This document shows positions 38,720 to 47,274 of a stretch of DNA of 53,524 nt, piece after piece. The DNA comes from Planctomycetota bacterium (GTDB lineage Bacteria; Planctomycetota; GCA-002687715; DRQF01). Made by a program: the position numbers and the translations under genes. The notes below the pieces were generated by a model that worked only from the letters and a program-made list of their open reading frames with translations, had not been told where the DNA came from and did no database searches. Within the stretch, counting starts at the first letter, position 1. Every line of letters begins with the position of its first letter. The DNA is taken from positions 150,001 to 203,524 of the forward strand of contig JACKGY010000010.1 in NCBI GenBank assembly GCA_020639295.1, in the 5' to 3' direction.

Positions 38720-40255
38720 ATGAAATCCAGCCCCAGGACCGGTAGCCCTACACTCACCGGAGTGCTGGCGACCCTCGTCACGATCGCCGTCCTCGCCTCG
38801 GTCGCCGGCGCCCAGATCAAGTCCCTCAGCCGCTTCAAGGCCGAAGAGCAGGGCTTCGAGCTCAAGGTCCCGGTCAAGTGGGACCAGATCCCGCCTCAAC
38901 CCGACGAAGCCCACGTCATGGCCAAGTGGGCCGCCGACTCCATGAAGAAGGGCACGGGCGAGTCCTGGGAATTCCAGGTCATGCGCTTCGTGCCGCGGAG
39001 CGGCACCACCGAGAGCGGCGCCGAAGCGGTTCCCGAGGAGGGCGGCATGCCGCCCGAGATCGATCGCAAGGAACTCATGAAACGCTTCATGGAGGCGAGC
39101 CGGCCGACCAGCTTCGTGGAGTACTACGAACGCCTGAACACGAAGGCGAAGCTGAGCAGCCCCGAGGACCTGAAGATCGGCCGCGAGAAGGGCAAGCTCT
39201 ACTGCATCCCGGAATTCGACGACTGGAACGGCGGCACCTCGGCCCTGGTCGGCGTCCTCGACGACGGCGGTCGTGAATGGGTGCTCATGTACCTGGTGCC
39301 CAAGAAGGAGGTCTTCCCCGACGGCAAGGAGGATGCCAAGACCAGCGTCAAGACCAGCATCCTGGCCTCGATCTCGTCCTTCCGTCTCTTCGAGCCCAAG
39401 CGCCGCAACCAGCCGAGTGACGTCGACCTCGACACGATGTCGGAGATCGATCGCAAGATCCTCGAGGTGAAGGACCGTCTGCCGGCGAGCTGGGAGGTCC
39501 TGCCCACGCCGAAGAAGCAGTACGTCATCGTCCACAACATCCCGCAGAAGAAGACCCGGCAGATCACCTTCGCCAAGAACATCGTCAAGTATCTCGAGCG
39601 CATGCGCGAGCACTACGAATCGATCTTTCCGCCGCGCAAGACGATCGATGCCGTGAGCGTGGTCCGCGTCTGCCAGGATCGCGAGGAGTATCACCAGTAC
39701 GGCGGCCCCGGAGGGTCGGCCGGCTACTTCTCGCCGGCGACCGGCGAGCTGGTCATCTACGATGCCACCTCCGAGGGCGGCATGGCCGATTCCTACTCGA
39801 CCCTCTTCCACGAGGCCTATCACCAGTACCTCTACTATGCCGTGGGCGAGGTCTCGGCCCACCGCTGGTTCGACGAGGGCTACGGCGACTATTTCGCCGG
39901 CGCCAATCCCAAGAAGGGCTTCCGCATCGAGCCCTTCGACTGGCGGACCGGCACCGTGCGGCAGGCCGTGGTCGAGGGCAAGAACGTGCCCCTCGAGAAG
40001 CTCATCCGCTACACCCAGGCCGAGTACTACGGCAACGCCGACGTCTGCTACTCCCAGGGTTGGGCCCTGGTCTACTTCCTGAAGAGCGACGCCGCCAAGA
40101 AGAACGACAAGTGGCCCGGCATCCTCCAGCGCTACTTCGACACCCTGGTCGAGACCCAGCGGCCGGACAAGGCCGTGGACGTGGCCTTCGAGGGGGTCGA
40201 CATCTCCGAGCTCGACGCCGCCTACTGCGACTTCATCAAGGGCGGCTTCAAATAG
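38720..40255 (+). CDS. Secreted DUF1570-type zinc metallopeptidase
   Basis: This 511-residue exported protein has a signal peptide at residues 1-33 (LATLVTIAVLASVAGAQ). The N-terminal half is an unassigned domain. The C-terminal half has a gluzincin-like active site: HEAYH at 364-368 gives two His ligands and the catalytic Glu365, and Glu386 in WFDEGYGDYF is the likely third ligand. The surrounding sequence resembles DUF1570 (peptidase-MA-like) proteins, which are common in planctomycetes. ATG 38720 is supported by GGAGGA at 38705-38710. The substrate is unknown. Confidence 0.85.
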   Translation: MKSSPRTGSPTLTGVLATLVTIAVLASVAGAQIKSLSRFKAEEQGFELKVPVKWDQIPPQPDEAHVMAKWAADSMKKGTGESWEFQVMRFVPRSGTTESGAEAVPEEGGMPPEIDRKELMKRFMEASRPTSFVEYYERLNTKAKLSSPEDLKIGREKGKLYCIPEFDDWNGGTSALVGVLDDGGREWVLMYLVPKKEVFPDGKEDAKTSVKTSILASISSFRLFEPKRRNQPSDVDLDTMSEIDRKILEVKDRLPASWEVLPTPKKQYVIVHNIPQKKTRQITFAKNIVKYLERMREHYESIFPPRKTIDAVSVVRVCQDREEYHQYGGPGGSAGYFSPATGELVIYDATSEGGMADSYSTLFHEAYHQYLYYAVGEVSAHRWFDEGYGDYFAGANPKKGFRIEPFDWRTGTVRQAVVEGKNVPLEKLIRYTQAEYYGNADVCYSQGWALVYFLKSDAAKKNDKWPGILQRYFDTLVETQRPDKAVDVAFEGVDISELDAAYCDFIKGGFK

Positions 40256-40280
40256 GAAGACTCGGATCTCGTGAAACGGG

Positions 40281-40313
40281 AAGGGGGTCGCTCGCCTCGC
40301 GAGCGACCCCCTT
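40281..40313. terminator. Bidirectional hairpin terminator
   Basis: A perfect 15-bp stem, AAGGGGGTCGCTCGC / GCGAGCGACCCCCTT, with a CTC loop sits between convergent genes. An A-rich and T-rich flank is absent. Confidence 0.8.
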
Positions 40314-40357
40314 CACTTGACGGGCAGCGCTGATCGGCGCCGCGCGCGACTCCGCGT

Positions 40358-41056
40358 TCAGCCGACGTCGTCGATCGAATCGATCGACCGGCTGCCGAAA
40401 TAGACCTCCTCCGGGCGCAGGCTGCGCTTGACGAAGAAGGTCACGTAGCCGAGGAAGCCGTAGAGGACGCAGACGCCGCCGACCGGGATCCAGTGCGGGA
40501 TCGAGATCATCTTGAAGCCCTTCAGCTGGCCGGAACCCATCGGGACCTCGCGGAAGAAGCAGAAGAACCAGGCGCCGAGCAGGACCAGGAACAGCGGCAG
40601 GTAGTTGTTCACCATGCGCGCCTTCATGGCCATCAGGAAGGTGATCTTGTAGCTCGGGTTGAGCAGGTCCTCGGCGACGTAGAAGCCCCAGTTCTCGACC
40701 GGACTCGACAGATCACGGCGCAGGATCGGGACGTAGAAGTTCTCCTCGATCCGGCGGACCCGGTTGCGCCAGACGTCGTAGAAACGGAAGCGCCGGGACT
40801 CGAAGACGAGCATGGTGAAGATCATGTACATGCCGAGCACGAGCACGACGTCACCCATGTGATTGGTGAAGGCGAAGGAGAGGAGGGCGCCGATCGACAG
40901 CACCGCCCAGTTCGTCGTGGTGTCGAGCCGGGTGCGCCAGACCTGGGCGCGATGTTGCTCGCCGCGGTAGAGATGGACCATGGCCGAGATGTACTCGGCG
41001 CGGGTCAGCGGGTAGCCCTCGAAGGAGGACTCCTTGTTCCTGCTTTCCGTCGTCAC
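40358..41056 (-). CDS. DUF2270 integral membrane protein
   Basis: This 232-residue protein contains the DUF2270 signature MVHLYRGEQHRAQVWRTRLD followed by TTTNWAVLSIGALLSFAF. Four probable membrane helices follow, around ALLSFAFT, VVLVLGMYMIFTMLV, YLPLFLVLLGAWFFCFF and WIPVGGVCVLYGFLGYV. GTG 41056 is chosen because GGAG lies about 9 nt upstream. The open frame continues to 41242, but that part is low-complexity and lies over the tRNA promoter. The function of the family is unknown. Confidence 0.85.
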   Translation of the reverse strand: MTTESRNKESSFEGYPLTRAEYISAMVHLYRGEQHRAQVWRTRLDTTTNWAVLSIGALLSFAFTNHMGDVVLVLGMYMIFTMLVFESRRFRFYDVWRNRVRRIEENFYVPILRRDLSSPVENWGFYVAEDLLNPSYKITFLMAMKARMVNNYLPLFLVLLGAWFFCFFREVPMGSGQLKGFKMISIPHWIPVGGVCVLYGFLGYVTFFVKRSLRPEEVYFGSRSIDSIDDVG

Positions 41057-41220
41057 CTGTTCCACTCCCTTGACCGCAGCCTCGGTCGGACCCGGGGCCC
41101 GGTCGGCGAGCTGCTCGCCGCCATGCTCGCAGGTCGGGAGGACCAAGGCGCGTGTCGGCAGGAGGCCGCGGCGGCGGCGATCCCGGCCCGGCGCGGGCCC
41201 CATTTTCGGCCTCGGGTGAC

Positions 41221-41249
41221 TTGAATTCGGCCCCCCTGCCACCTAACTT
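41221..41249 (+). promoter_or_regulatory. Promoter of the tRNA-Ala gene
   Basis: TTGAAT (41221-41226) and TAACTT (41244-41249) are separated by 17 nt and end 11 nt before the tRNA. Confidence 0.6.
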
Positions 41250-41260
41250 GCTCGGTGCCT

Positions 41261-41333
<73 letters not shown>

Positions 41334-41338
41334 CTGGC

Positions 41339-41371
41339 AGAGGCCCTCTCGCTTCCCGCGAGGGGGTCTCT
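41339..41371 (+). terminator. Terminator after tRNA-Ala
   Basis: AGAGGCCCTCTCGC pairs with GCGAGGGGGTCTCT (two wobbles) around a 5-nt loop, directly after the tRNA. Confidence 0.7.
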
Positions 41372-41400
41372 TCGTTTCGAAGACCCGGGCCGCCGGGAGG

Positions 41401-42126
41401 TCAGCCCCGCCGGCGCCGGTTCTCGTCCAGGCCGCCGGGCGCGTTGCCGCTGACGTAGACCGGCAGGTGGAGACCCAGGCCTAGCGCCTCCGAGCGCAGG
41501 CCGACGGTGAGGGCCTGGAGCAGGAGGGCACTGGCCGCGGTGCTGGTCGAGCCCATCCGCATGCCGTCTTCCAGCTCCACCAGCGTGTCGCCGGGCGGCG
41601 CGAGGTTGTCGAGCTGGTGATCCGCCAGCTCATGGAGCCGGCGCCCCGACGGATGCCGGGGCGCCGCGCTCGACGAGGCCTCGCGACTGCCGATCGCCAC
41701 CAGCAGCGCGCCCGCCGCGCGGGCCAGGAGCGCCATGCCGACCGGCGCCAGGTTGAGCCCGCTCGTCGACACGACCACCAGGACGTCGTCGGTCCGGAAG
41801 CCGCCTTCTGGCAGGCGCTCCGCGAGCCAGTCGTCGCGTCGTTCGGCGAGCGAACTCCGTTCGGGCGGCACGAGGTCGAGTTCGACCTCCGGGCTGAACA
41901 GGTGGACGAGATCCATGAGCCCACCGGCCCGGTAGTAGACGTCCTGGGCGGCGAGCCCCGAGTGGCCGCAGCCGAAGGTGAAGAGCCGTCCGCCCCGCGC
42001 CAGCCGCTCCGCGATCGCCCGGGCCGTCGCCCGCAGGGCCTCGGCGTTGACCGCGAACAGGCGCCGCGGCAGCTCGGTGCCGGCGGCCATGAAGCGGGCG
42101 AGGGGGTCGTCCTTCGGTTCCGTCAT
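41401..42126 (-). CDS. SIS-domain protein (UPF0309-like sugar isomerase fold)
   Basis: This 241-residue protein has a SIS fold that binds phosphosugars. The sugar-binding motifs are FGCGHSGLAAQDVYYRAGG and VLVVVSTSGLN. The C-terminal segment HPSGRRLHELADHQLDN with PPGDTLVEL is characteristic of the UPF0309 group. A second member of the same group lies at 48312. It is divergent from the riboswitch-controlled lyase gene, so a role in sugar or amino-sugar handling is plausible. The substrate is unknown. Confidence 0.88.
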   Translation of the reverse strand: MTEPKDDPLARFMAAGTELPRRLFAVNAEALRATARAIAERLARGGRLFTFGCGHSGLAAQDVYYRAGGLMDLVHLFSPEVELDLVPPERSSLAERRDDWLAERLPEGGFRTDDVLVVVSTSGLNLAPVGMALLARAAGALLVAIGSREASSSAAPRHPSGRRLHELADHQLDNLAPPGDTLVELEDGMRMGSTSTAASALLLQALTVGLRSEALGLGLHLPVYVSGNAPGGLDENRRRRG

Positions 42127-42254
42127 CGGAATCTCGACTCGTGTCGGAGCTGAATCTTCATCTACCGCCGACCGCGGTCCGGACTCGGGGGTAGGCTATT
42201 TCGACAGACCGATACATCAGTTCGCGTGCTGGCGCCCCGTCTCGAGGCGTCCGT

Positions 42255-42342
42255 CAGAAAAAGGCAAACCCGGCGAAAGCCGGCGACGCAAAGCCGTTGA
42301 CCTAAGTCCGCTCACCACGCGGATATGGTAGCAGGTTGCCCG
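42255..42342 (+). promoter_or_regulatory. Cyclic-di-GMP-I (GEMM-I) riboswitch aptamer
   Basis: The conserved core is present in order. GGCAAACC (42263-42270) opens P1. CCGGC-GAAA-GCCGG is P2 with its GNRA tetraloop. GACGCAAAGCC follows. CCTAA (42301-42305) is the tetraloop-receptor side. GTCCGC / GCGGAT is P3. GGTAGC (42327-42332) and GGTTGCC (42334-42340) close P1. The downstream gene starts 180 nt later. The leader has a long-range stem (42360-42366 with 42414-42420) and a small hairpin at 42421-42434, but no T-run terminator. Control may therefore act on translation or through Rho. Confidence 0.88.
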
Positions 42343-42522
42343 ACTCACGCCTGGATGGGTCGTCTCCCTCGCGGGAATTGCCGCCGCAAACCGGCGTCGG
42401 CGCCCGGCGAAACGAGACGAGGAACTCCGGTTCCCGCCGCCGTCCGGCAAACCAACCGTTCTGGGCCTTCTTCGGAGGCTCGAACGGGACGCCCGCCGCG
42501 ACTCTTGCCGACGGAGAAGAAC

Positions 42523-45108
42523 GTGAACAATCGAGCTACAGGGTCCGTCCGCAGTTCCTGGCCGACCGTGGCCATGGTCCTGCTCGCGGTCGCTGTTCTC
42601 ACGGGGAGCGCCGGAGCCCAGGTACTGGGTTTCCCCCTTTTCGTCGAGAACCCTTCCAATTTCGATCGGATCAACGCCCCGGTGGCCAGCGGCCTGCCGC
42701 TGCCCTGGTACCTGCCGATCTCGACCCCCGACCTGGACTTCCTCCTGCTCGACGACACTGGCAACCCGGTACCGGCGACCTCGAAGGTCCTTGCCCGTTG
42801 GGGTGGCGAGCGCGGTGACGGTTCCAAGCGCGCCAAGTGGGTGCTGGTCTGCTTCAACGCCGACGTGCCGGCCAACTCGACCAGGATCTACTGGATCGTG
42901 CCGGGCACGACCCAGCCCGGTCAGATCACCTACAACGAGACCGGCACCGAGGTGGTCGTCTCGACCGGCGCGGCGACCTTCACGATCGACAAGGTCAACG
43001 CCACCTTCATGAAGGACGTCAAGATCGGCGCCCAGAGCGTGGTCTCCGGTCCCGGCAGCTTCGAGATGCGCGACATCTCGGGCGGGCAGCTCAACCCCGT
43101 CCTCCAGTCGACCGGCTGGGAACAGCAGAACGGGACCCGCGCGGTCCTGCGCCAGAAGGGCTACTTCCAGGGTCTCGGTCTCGAATTCACCGTCCGCTAC
43201 TACTTCATGACCGGCCATGCCGACGTGAAGGTCGACTTCCGGATCGAGAACGGCGGCAGCTACGGCGAGATCGGCAACACCGGCAGCGCGCCGGCGACGC
43301 AGCACTTCGACTCCTTCAAGATCAACGTCAACCTGGCCGACTCGACGCCCGACGTGGTCACCACCAGCACCCTCCGTGATCCGGGTGGTGGGCTCTACAA
43401 GCTGGAGCAGGACTTCGCCACGCCGGCGAACCAGCTGGACATGGAGTCCGGCATGGTCTTCACCGAGTCGATGTCCTCGACGATCAACACCGGCAACAAG
43501 TACGAGGGTGCTCTCGCCCTGAACGGTTCCTCCTGTTCCCTCTCCGTCGCGGTGGACCGTTTCTGGCAGAACTTCCCCAAGGCCTACGAGGTCAACGGCG
43601 GCAGCCTGTCGATCGATCTCTGGCCCTCCTTCGGCTACGGCCCGATCTACCGCGGCCAGTACGGCACGCCGACCAGCAACGTCGTCGACACCACCAGCGC
43701 GACGCACTATCGCTTCGAGGGCGGGCGCTGGAAGACCCATACCTTCGTGATCGACTTCCGCGGCAGCGCGCAGAACGGCTACGTTCCGGCCGAGGTCTAC
43801 GAGCAGGCCGAGTCGCTCAACAAGCCGCTCATGGCCCGGCCGGTGCGCGAGTGGCCCTTCCGTCTCTGGGCCTTCGGCGATCTGATCGTCGAGCGGCGCA
43901 ACTGGACCGACGTCGGCCAGCAGCACTTCGAGCGGATGATGGACGTGCTCGCCTACGACTCGGCCGCGGACAACCAGGCGGCGCTGGGTCAGATCGGCCT
44001 GCCCGAGTTCCGCAAGCGTGGTGGCACCTATGGCGGGCGGCAGATGTTCGGCTGGGAGAACTTCGGCGACATCGCCTGGGGTGACGGCTTCAGCTCGAAC
44101 CACTACGACCTCACCTTCGGTGTGCTGATCAACTACTGGCGCACCGGCGACTACGGCTTCCTCGACATGGGCCGCGATCTCTGCGCCCACCGGCGCGACT
44201 ACGACCAGTGCCACACGACCGACCCGAGCTCGCCCCGCCGCGGCGGCCAGAGCTACGAGAAGGGCTACACCCATGGCAACTACAACGCCCCCGAGGCGAG
44301 CCACACCTGGGTGCACGGCCTCCTGCTCTACTACGTGACCACCGGTGACGAGGGCGCCTTCGAGGCCGCGCTCGAGGTCGGCGCCTTCGTGCAGCGGCAG
44401 TCGCCCGAGTCCTGGTCCGGATACTGGGGCTCGCGCATCCTCGGCTGGCAGCTCGAGTGCCTGATCAACCTCTGGGACTACGTCGGCAAGACGCAGTACC
44501 TGAACGAGGCCAAGTCGACCGTGATGCGCTGGGAGCAGCTCGATCAGCAGGGTGGCGCCGATGGCATGTGGGCGAACCCCGGCTGGGCGACGCCGCATGC
44601 CCAGGCCTGGATGCACGCCATCGTGCTCAACGCGATCTCGAAGTACTACATCAACACCTACGACCAGAGCGCGGTGCCGACGATCACCCGCATGGCCGAC
44701 TGGATGCGCGACGAGGTGGTCAAGGACTGGCCGACCGGCCCGATGAACTCGCGGACCACGGCCGTGGTCTGGGAGCGCGTCGGCGACGCGGCCAGCGGTT
44801 ACAAGGCCGATCCTCGCGCCCATCACTGCTGGGCGATCGCGCAGGCCCTGTCCTACGCCTCGGTGATCCGCTTCGACCGCAGCTACTACGATACCGCCCA
44901 GGACCTGTGGAACTCGATCGCGCGTTACCACCAGGTTCTCGAGCAGGACTCGCAGACGCCGCGCAACTGGCTCAATCCGGGCAGCTTCAGCGTGGTGGCC
45001 TTCCGGATGATGAACTTCCCCAACTCGGAGACGAAGATCATGTCGAACATCGCTCTCTGGGGACAGGGCGGGCCCGCCGCGCGCTGCCTGTGGGAGTTCA
45101 ACTGGTAA
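42523..45108 (+). CDS. Secreted PcRGLX / YetA-like polysaccharide lyase family protein
   Basis: This 861-residue exported protein is under the c-di-GMP riboswitch. The signal peptide occupies about residues 1-31 (VAMVLLAVAVLTGSAGAQ). The N-terminal beta domain carries LDDTGNPVPATSKVLARWGG and KWVLVCFNADVP, typical of exo-rhamnogalacturonan-lyase-like (PcRGLX) proteins. The second half is a probable alpha/alpha toroid rich in His, Trp and Tyr (EASHTWVHGLLLYYVTTGDE and PGWATPHAQAWMHAIV). GTG 42523 is chosen for GGAGA 5 nt upstream and the signal peptide. An in-frame ATG at 42325 lies inside the aptamer and is rejected. It probably cleaves an acidic polysaccharide. The family is likely; the substrate is unknown. 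Confidence 0.8.
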   Translation: MNNRATGSVRSSWPTVAMVLLAVAVLTGSAGAQVLGFPLFVENPSNFDRINAPVASGLPLPWYLPISTPDLDFLLLDDTGNPVPATSKVLARWGGERGDGSKRAKWVLVCFNADVPANSTRIYWIVPGTTQPGQITYNETGTEVVVSTGAATFTIDKVNATFMKDVKIGAQSVVSGPGSFEMRDISGGQLNPVLQSTGWEQQNGTRAVLRQKGYFQGLGLEFTVRYYFMTGHADVKVDFRIENGGSYGEIGNTGSAPATQHFDSFKINVNLADSTPDVVTTSTLRDPGGGLYKLEQDFATPANQLDMESGMVFTESMSSTINTGNKYEGALALNGSSCSLSVAVDRFWQNFPKAYEVNGGSLSIDLWPSFGYGPIYRGQYGTPTSNVVDTTSATHYRFEGGRWKTHTFVIDFRGSAQNGYVPAEVYEQAESLNKPLMARPVREWPFRLWAFGDLIVERRNWTDVGQQHFERMMDVLAYDSAADNQAALGQIGLPEFRKRGGTYGGRQMFGWENFGDIAWGDGFSSNHYDLTFGVLINYWRTGDYGFLDMGRDLCAHRRDYDQCHTTDPSSPRRGGQSYEKGYTHGNYNAPEASHTWVHGLLLYYVTTGDEGAFEAALEVGAFVQRQSPESWSGYWGSRILGWQLECLINLWDYVGKTQYLNEAKSTVMRWEQLDQQGGADGMWANPGWATPHAQAWMHAIVLNAISKYYINTYDQSAVPTITRMADWMRDEVVKDWPTGPMNSRTTAVVWERVGDAASGYKADPRAHHCWAIAQALSYASVIRFDRSYYDTAQDLWNSIARYHQVLEQDSQTPRNWLNPGSFSVVAFRMMNFPNSETKIMSNIALWGQGGPAARCLWEFNW

Positions 45109-45137
45109 CTCACGTTCCACCGTCCCTCCGACCCCGA

Positions 45138-45175
45138 GGAGACCTCCGAGCCGCGCGCTCGGAGGTCTCCTCCTT
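45138..45175 (+). terminator. Terminator after the lyase gene
   Basis: GGAGACCTCCGAGC pairs perfectly with GCTCGGAGGTCTCC over 14 bp with a 5-nt loop, followed by TCCTTTTC. Confidence 0.9.
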
Positions 45176-45275
45176 TTCGAAGTCACGAACTCTCGCGAAC
45201 CGCTTCGGTATCCGCGCCTGCCTCGCGCCCCCGTCCGGCCATCGGCAACCACGCCGGCCAGCGGCCGGCGGTCCT

Positions 45276-45668
45276 GCCGGCTGGGCAGCCGGCGCTCCGA
45301 GTCGCGATCGGCAACCGGGCCGGCTGGGCAGCCGGCGCTCCGACGTGCCGACCGCTGGCTGGCCGGGTCGTCGCCGGGAGCCGATGGTCATGCTTGGCGT
45401 CGTCGACGATTCGAAAGCGATCGGCGTCTAGGCCGGCTGGGCAGCCGGCGCTCCGAGTCGCGATCGGCAACCGGGCCGGCTGGGCAGCCGGCGCTCCGGA
45501 GCGCCAGCCGCTGGCTGGCCGGGTCGTCGCCGGGAGCCGTCGAGCTTCGGATGCGCAGCAGGCGCTGCGCGGTCCGCTCGGAGCGCCAGCCGCTGGCTGG
45601 CCTAGCATTCCTCGCCGTGGAGCCGTCGAGCTTCGGATGCGCAGCAGGCGCTGCGCGGTCCGCTCGGA
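45276..45668. repeat. Composite intergenic repeat array, left locus
   Basis: Within the 678-nt gap before cydA, a segment of about 108 nt occurs twice at a 156-nt offset (45276-45383 and 45432-45539); the 67-nt and 32-nt blocks at its ends are identical. Inside, GCCGGCT-GGGC-AGCCGGC hairpins repeat. A second 50-nt unit occurs at 45533-45582 and 45619-45668 and holds the hairpin GCGCAGC...GCTGCGC. A third element, GGAGCGCCAGCCGCTGGCTGGC, is palindromic around GCCAGC-C-GCTGGC. Short frames here are repeat-derived and not genes. The same elements recur at 49818-49943. Confidence 0.88.
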
Positions 45669-45786
45669 ACGTTCGGGCCTGCGCGCTGGCGCGCAGTGAC
45701 AATCGGTCTCCTTTGGTTGCCCGCGATCGGAGGTCATACCGTGGCGACCTCGAAGACCGGGGTCGATCACGAAGTCGAGGGAACCG

Positions 45787-47274
45787 ATGGACGTCCTGAC
45801 CCTCTCACGCCTGCAGTTCGCGCTCACGGTGATGTTCCACTACCTGTTCCCGCCCCTGACCATCGGCATGGGCGTGGTCCTGGTCTACCTGAGCTGGAAC
45901 CGCTGGCGGGGCGGCGACGCCGCCTACGACGCCGCCGCGCGCTTCTGGACCCGCATCTACGCCCTCAACTTCTCGGTCGGCGTGGCCTCGGGCATCGTCA
46001 TGGAGTTCCAATTCGGGACCAACTGGGCCAGCTACTCGCGCTTCGTCGGCGACGTCTTCGGCTCGGCTCTCGCCGCCGAGGGCATCTTCGCCTTCTTCCT
46101 GGAGTCGGGATTCCTGGCGGTGCTCGTCTTCGGCTGGAACCGCGTCTCCCGCGGGACCCACTTCCTGGCCACGGTGATGGTGGCGCTCGGCTCGATCTTC
46201 TCGAGCATCTGGATCGTGGTCGCCAACTGCTGGCAGCAGACGCCCGCGGGCTCGAAGATCGTGCCCCTCCTGCGCGACGGCGGCCCCTTCGTGGTCGACG
46301 GCCAGGTCCAGATGCGGGCCGAGATCGACGACTTCTGGGCCATGGTCTTCAATCCCTCCACGATCGACCGGCTGGTCCACGTCTGGCTCGGCGCCTTCGT
46401 GCTCGGTGGCTTCTTCACGATGTCCATCGCCGCCTGGTACCTGCTCAGGGGGCGACACGAGGGCTTCGCCCGGCGGAGCTTCCGCGGTGCGCTGGTCCTG
46501 GCTTCCGTGGCGTCGATCCTCCTCCTGGTGAGCGGGCACGAGCAGGCGAGCCTCCTCGCCGAGGAACAGCCCGCCAAGCTGGCGGCGATGGAGGGGCACT
46601 ACGAGACCGGCGAAGCCGGGGCGGGCCTGGTCCTCTTCGGCTGGCCCGACGACGAGGCCGGCCGGATGCGCGGCGGCCTGGTGCTGCCCGGAATGCTCAG
46701 CTACCTGGTCCACGGCGATGACGAGCGGCCGGTCCTCGGTCTCGACGCCTTCCGTCCCGAGCACCGGCCGAAGTCCCTGATCCCCTTCCTGAGCTACCGC
46801 CTGATGATCGGTTGTGGGCTCTTCGCCATCGCCCTCTGCCTGACCGCACTCTGGCTCCTGCGTGGCGGCCGGCTCTACCGCACGCGTTGGCTCCTGCGCC
46901 TCTTCGTCATCGCCGTGATCCCGGCGGTGGTCGGCAACCAGGCCGGTTGGGCCGCCTCGGAGACCGGGCGCCAGCCCTGGATCGTCCATCCCCGGGTCGA
47001 ACGCGGGGCCACCGGCGAGGTCGCCCGCGACGCCGAGGGCTTCGTCGCCTACGAGCGGGTGACCTTGCCGGACGGTGGGGCGATGATCGCCGGCCTGCGT
47101 ACCGACGCCGGACTGTCGCGCGCGGTCCGCTCGGAGCAGGTGCTGAGCTCGATCCTGCTCTTCGGCTTCATCTACTTCCTGCTGGCGGCGGTCTGGATCT
47201 ACGTCCTGCACCAGAAGATCAGCCACGGGCCCGACGATCGGGACGCCGCACCGATGGCGGAGGCACGGGCATGA
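45787..47274 (+). CDS. cydA: Cytochrome bd ubiquinol oxidase subunit I
   Basis: This 495-residue membrane subunit carries the quinol site and hemes b558, b595 and d of a high-affinity terminal oxidase. His18 in FHYLFPPLTIG matches the conserved heme ligand. Further signatures are FQFGTNWASYSRFVGDVFG and EGIFAFFLESGFLAV. The quinol-binding loop is of the short type. The stop overlaps the cydB start (ATGA). ATG 45787 follows a GAGGGAACCG ribosome site. The upstream repeat array probably contains or flanks its promoter. Confidence 0.97.
   Translation: MDVLTLSRLQFALTVMFHYLFPPLTIGMGVVLVYLSWNRWRGGDAAYDAAARFWTRIYALNFSVGVASGIVMEFQFGTNWASYSRFVGDVFGSALAAEGIFAFFLESGFLAVLVFGWNRVSRGTHFLATVMVALGSIFSSIWIVVANCWQQTPAGSKIVPLLRDGGPFVVDGQVQMRAEIDDFWAMVFNPSTIDRLVHVWLGAFVLGGFFTMSIAAWYLLRGRHEGFARRSFRGALVLASVASILLLVSGHEQASLLAEEQPAKLAAMEGHYETGEAGAGLVLFGWPDDEAGRMRGGLVLPGMLSYLVHGDDERPVLGLDAFRPEHRPKSLIPFLSYRLMIGCGLFAIALCLTALWLLRGGRLYRTRWLLRLFVIAVIPAVVGNQAGWAASETGRQPWIVHPRVERGATGEVARDAEGFVAYERVTLPDGGAMIAGLRTDAGLSRAVRSEQVLSSILLFGFIYFLLAAVWIYVLHQKISHGPDDRDAAPMAEARA

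Noticed and set aside
42325..42522. N-terminal extension of the lyase from ATG 42325
   Set aside because: That ATG lies inside the riboswitch aptamer, and the extension would place the signal peptide internally; GTG 42523 has a ribosome site.
42217..45252. 1011-codon minus-strand frame
   Set aside because: It is the mirror of the secreted lyase gene and crosses the riboswitch. It is Arg/Gly/Val-rich with no signal or domain, a typical GC-rich shadow.
45388..45702. Repetitive Arg/Ala/Pro-rich frames before cydA
   Set aside because: The peptides simply mirror the intergenic repeat units on both strands and lack ribosome sites.
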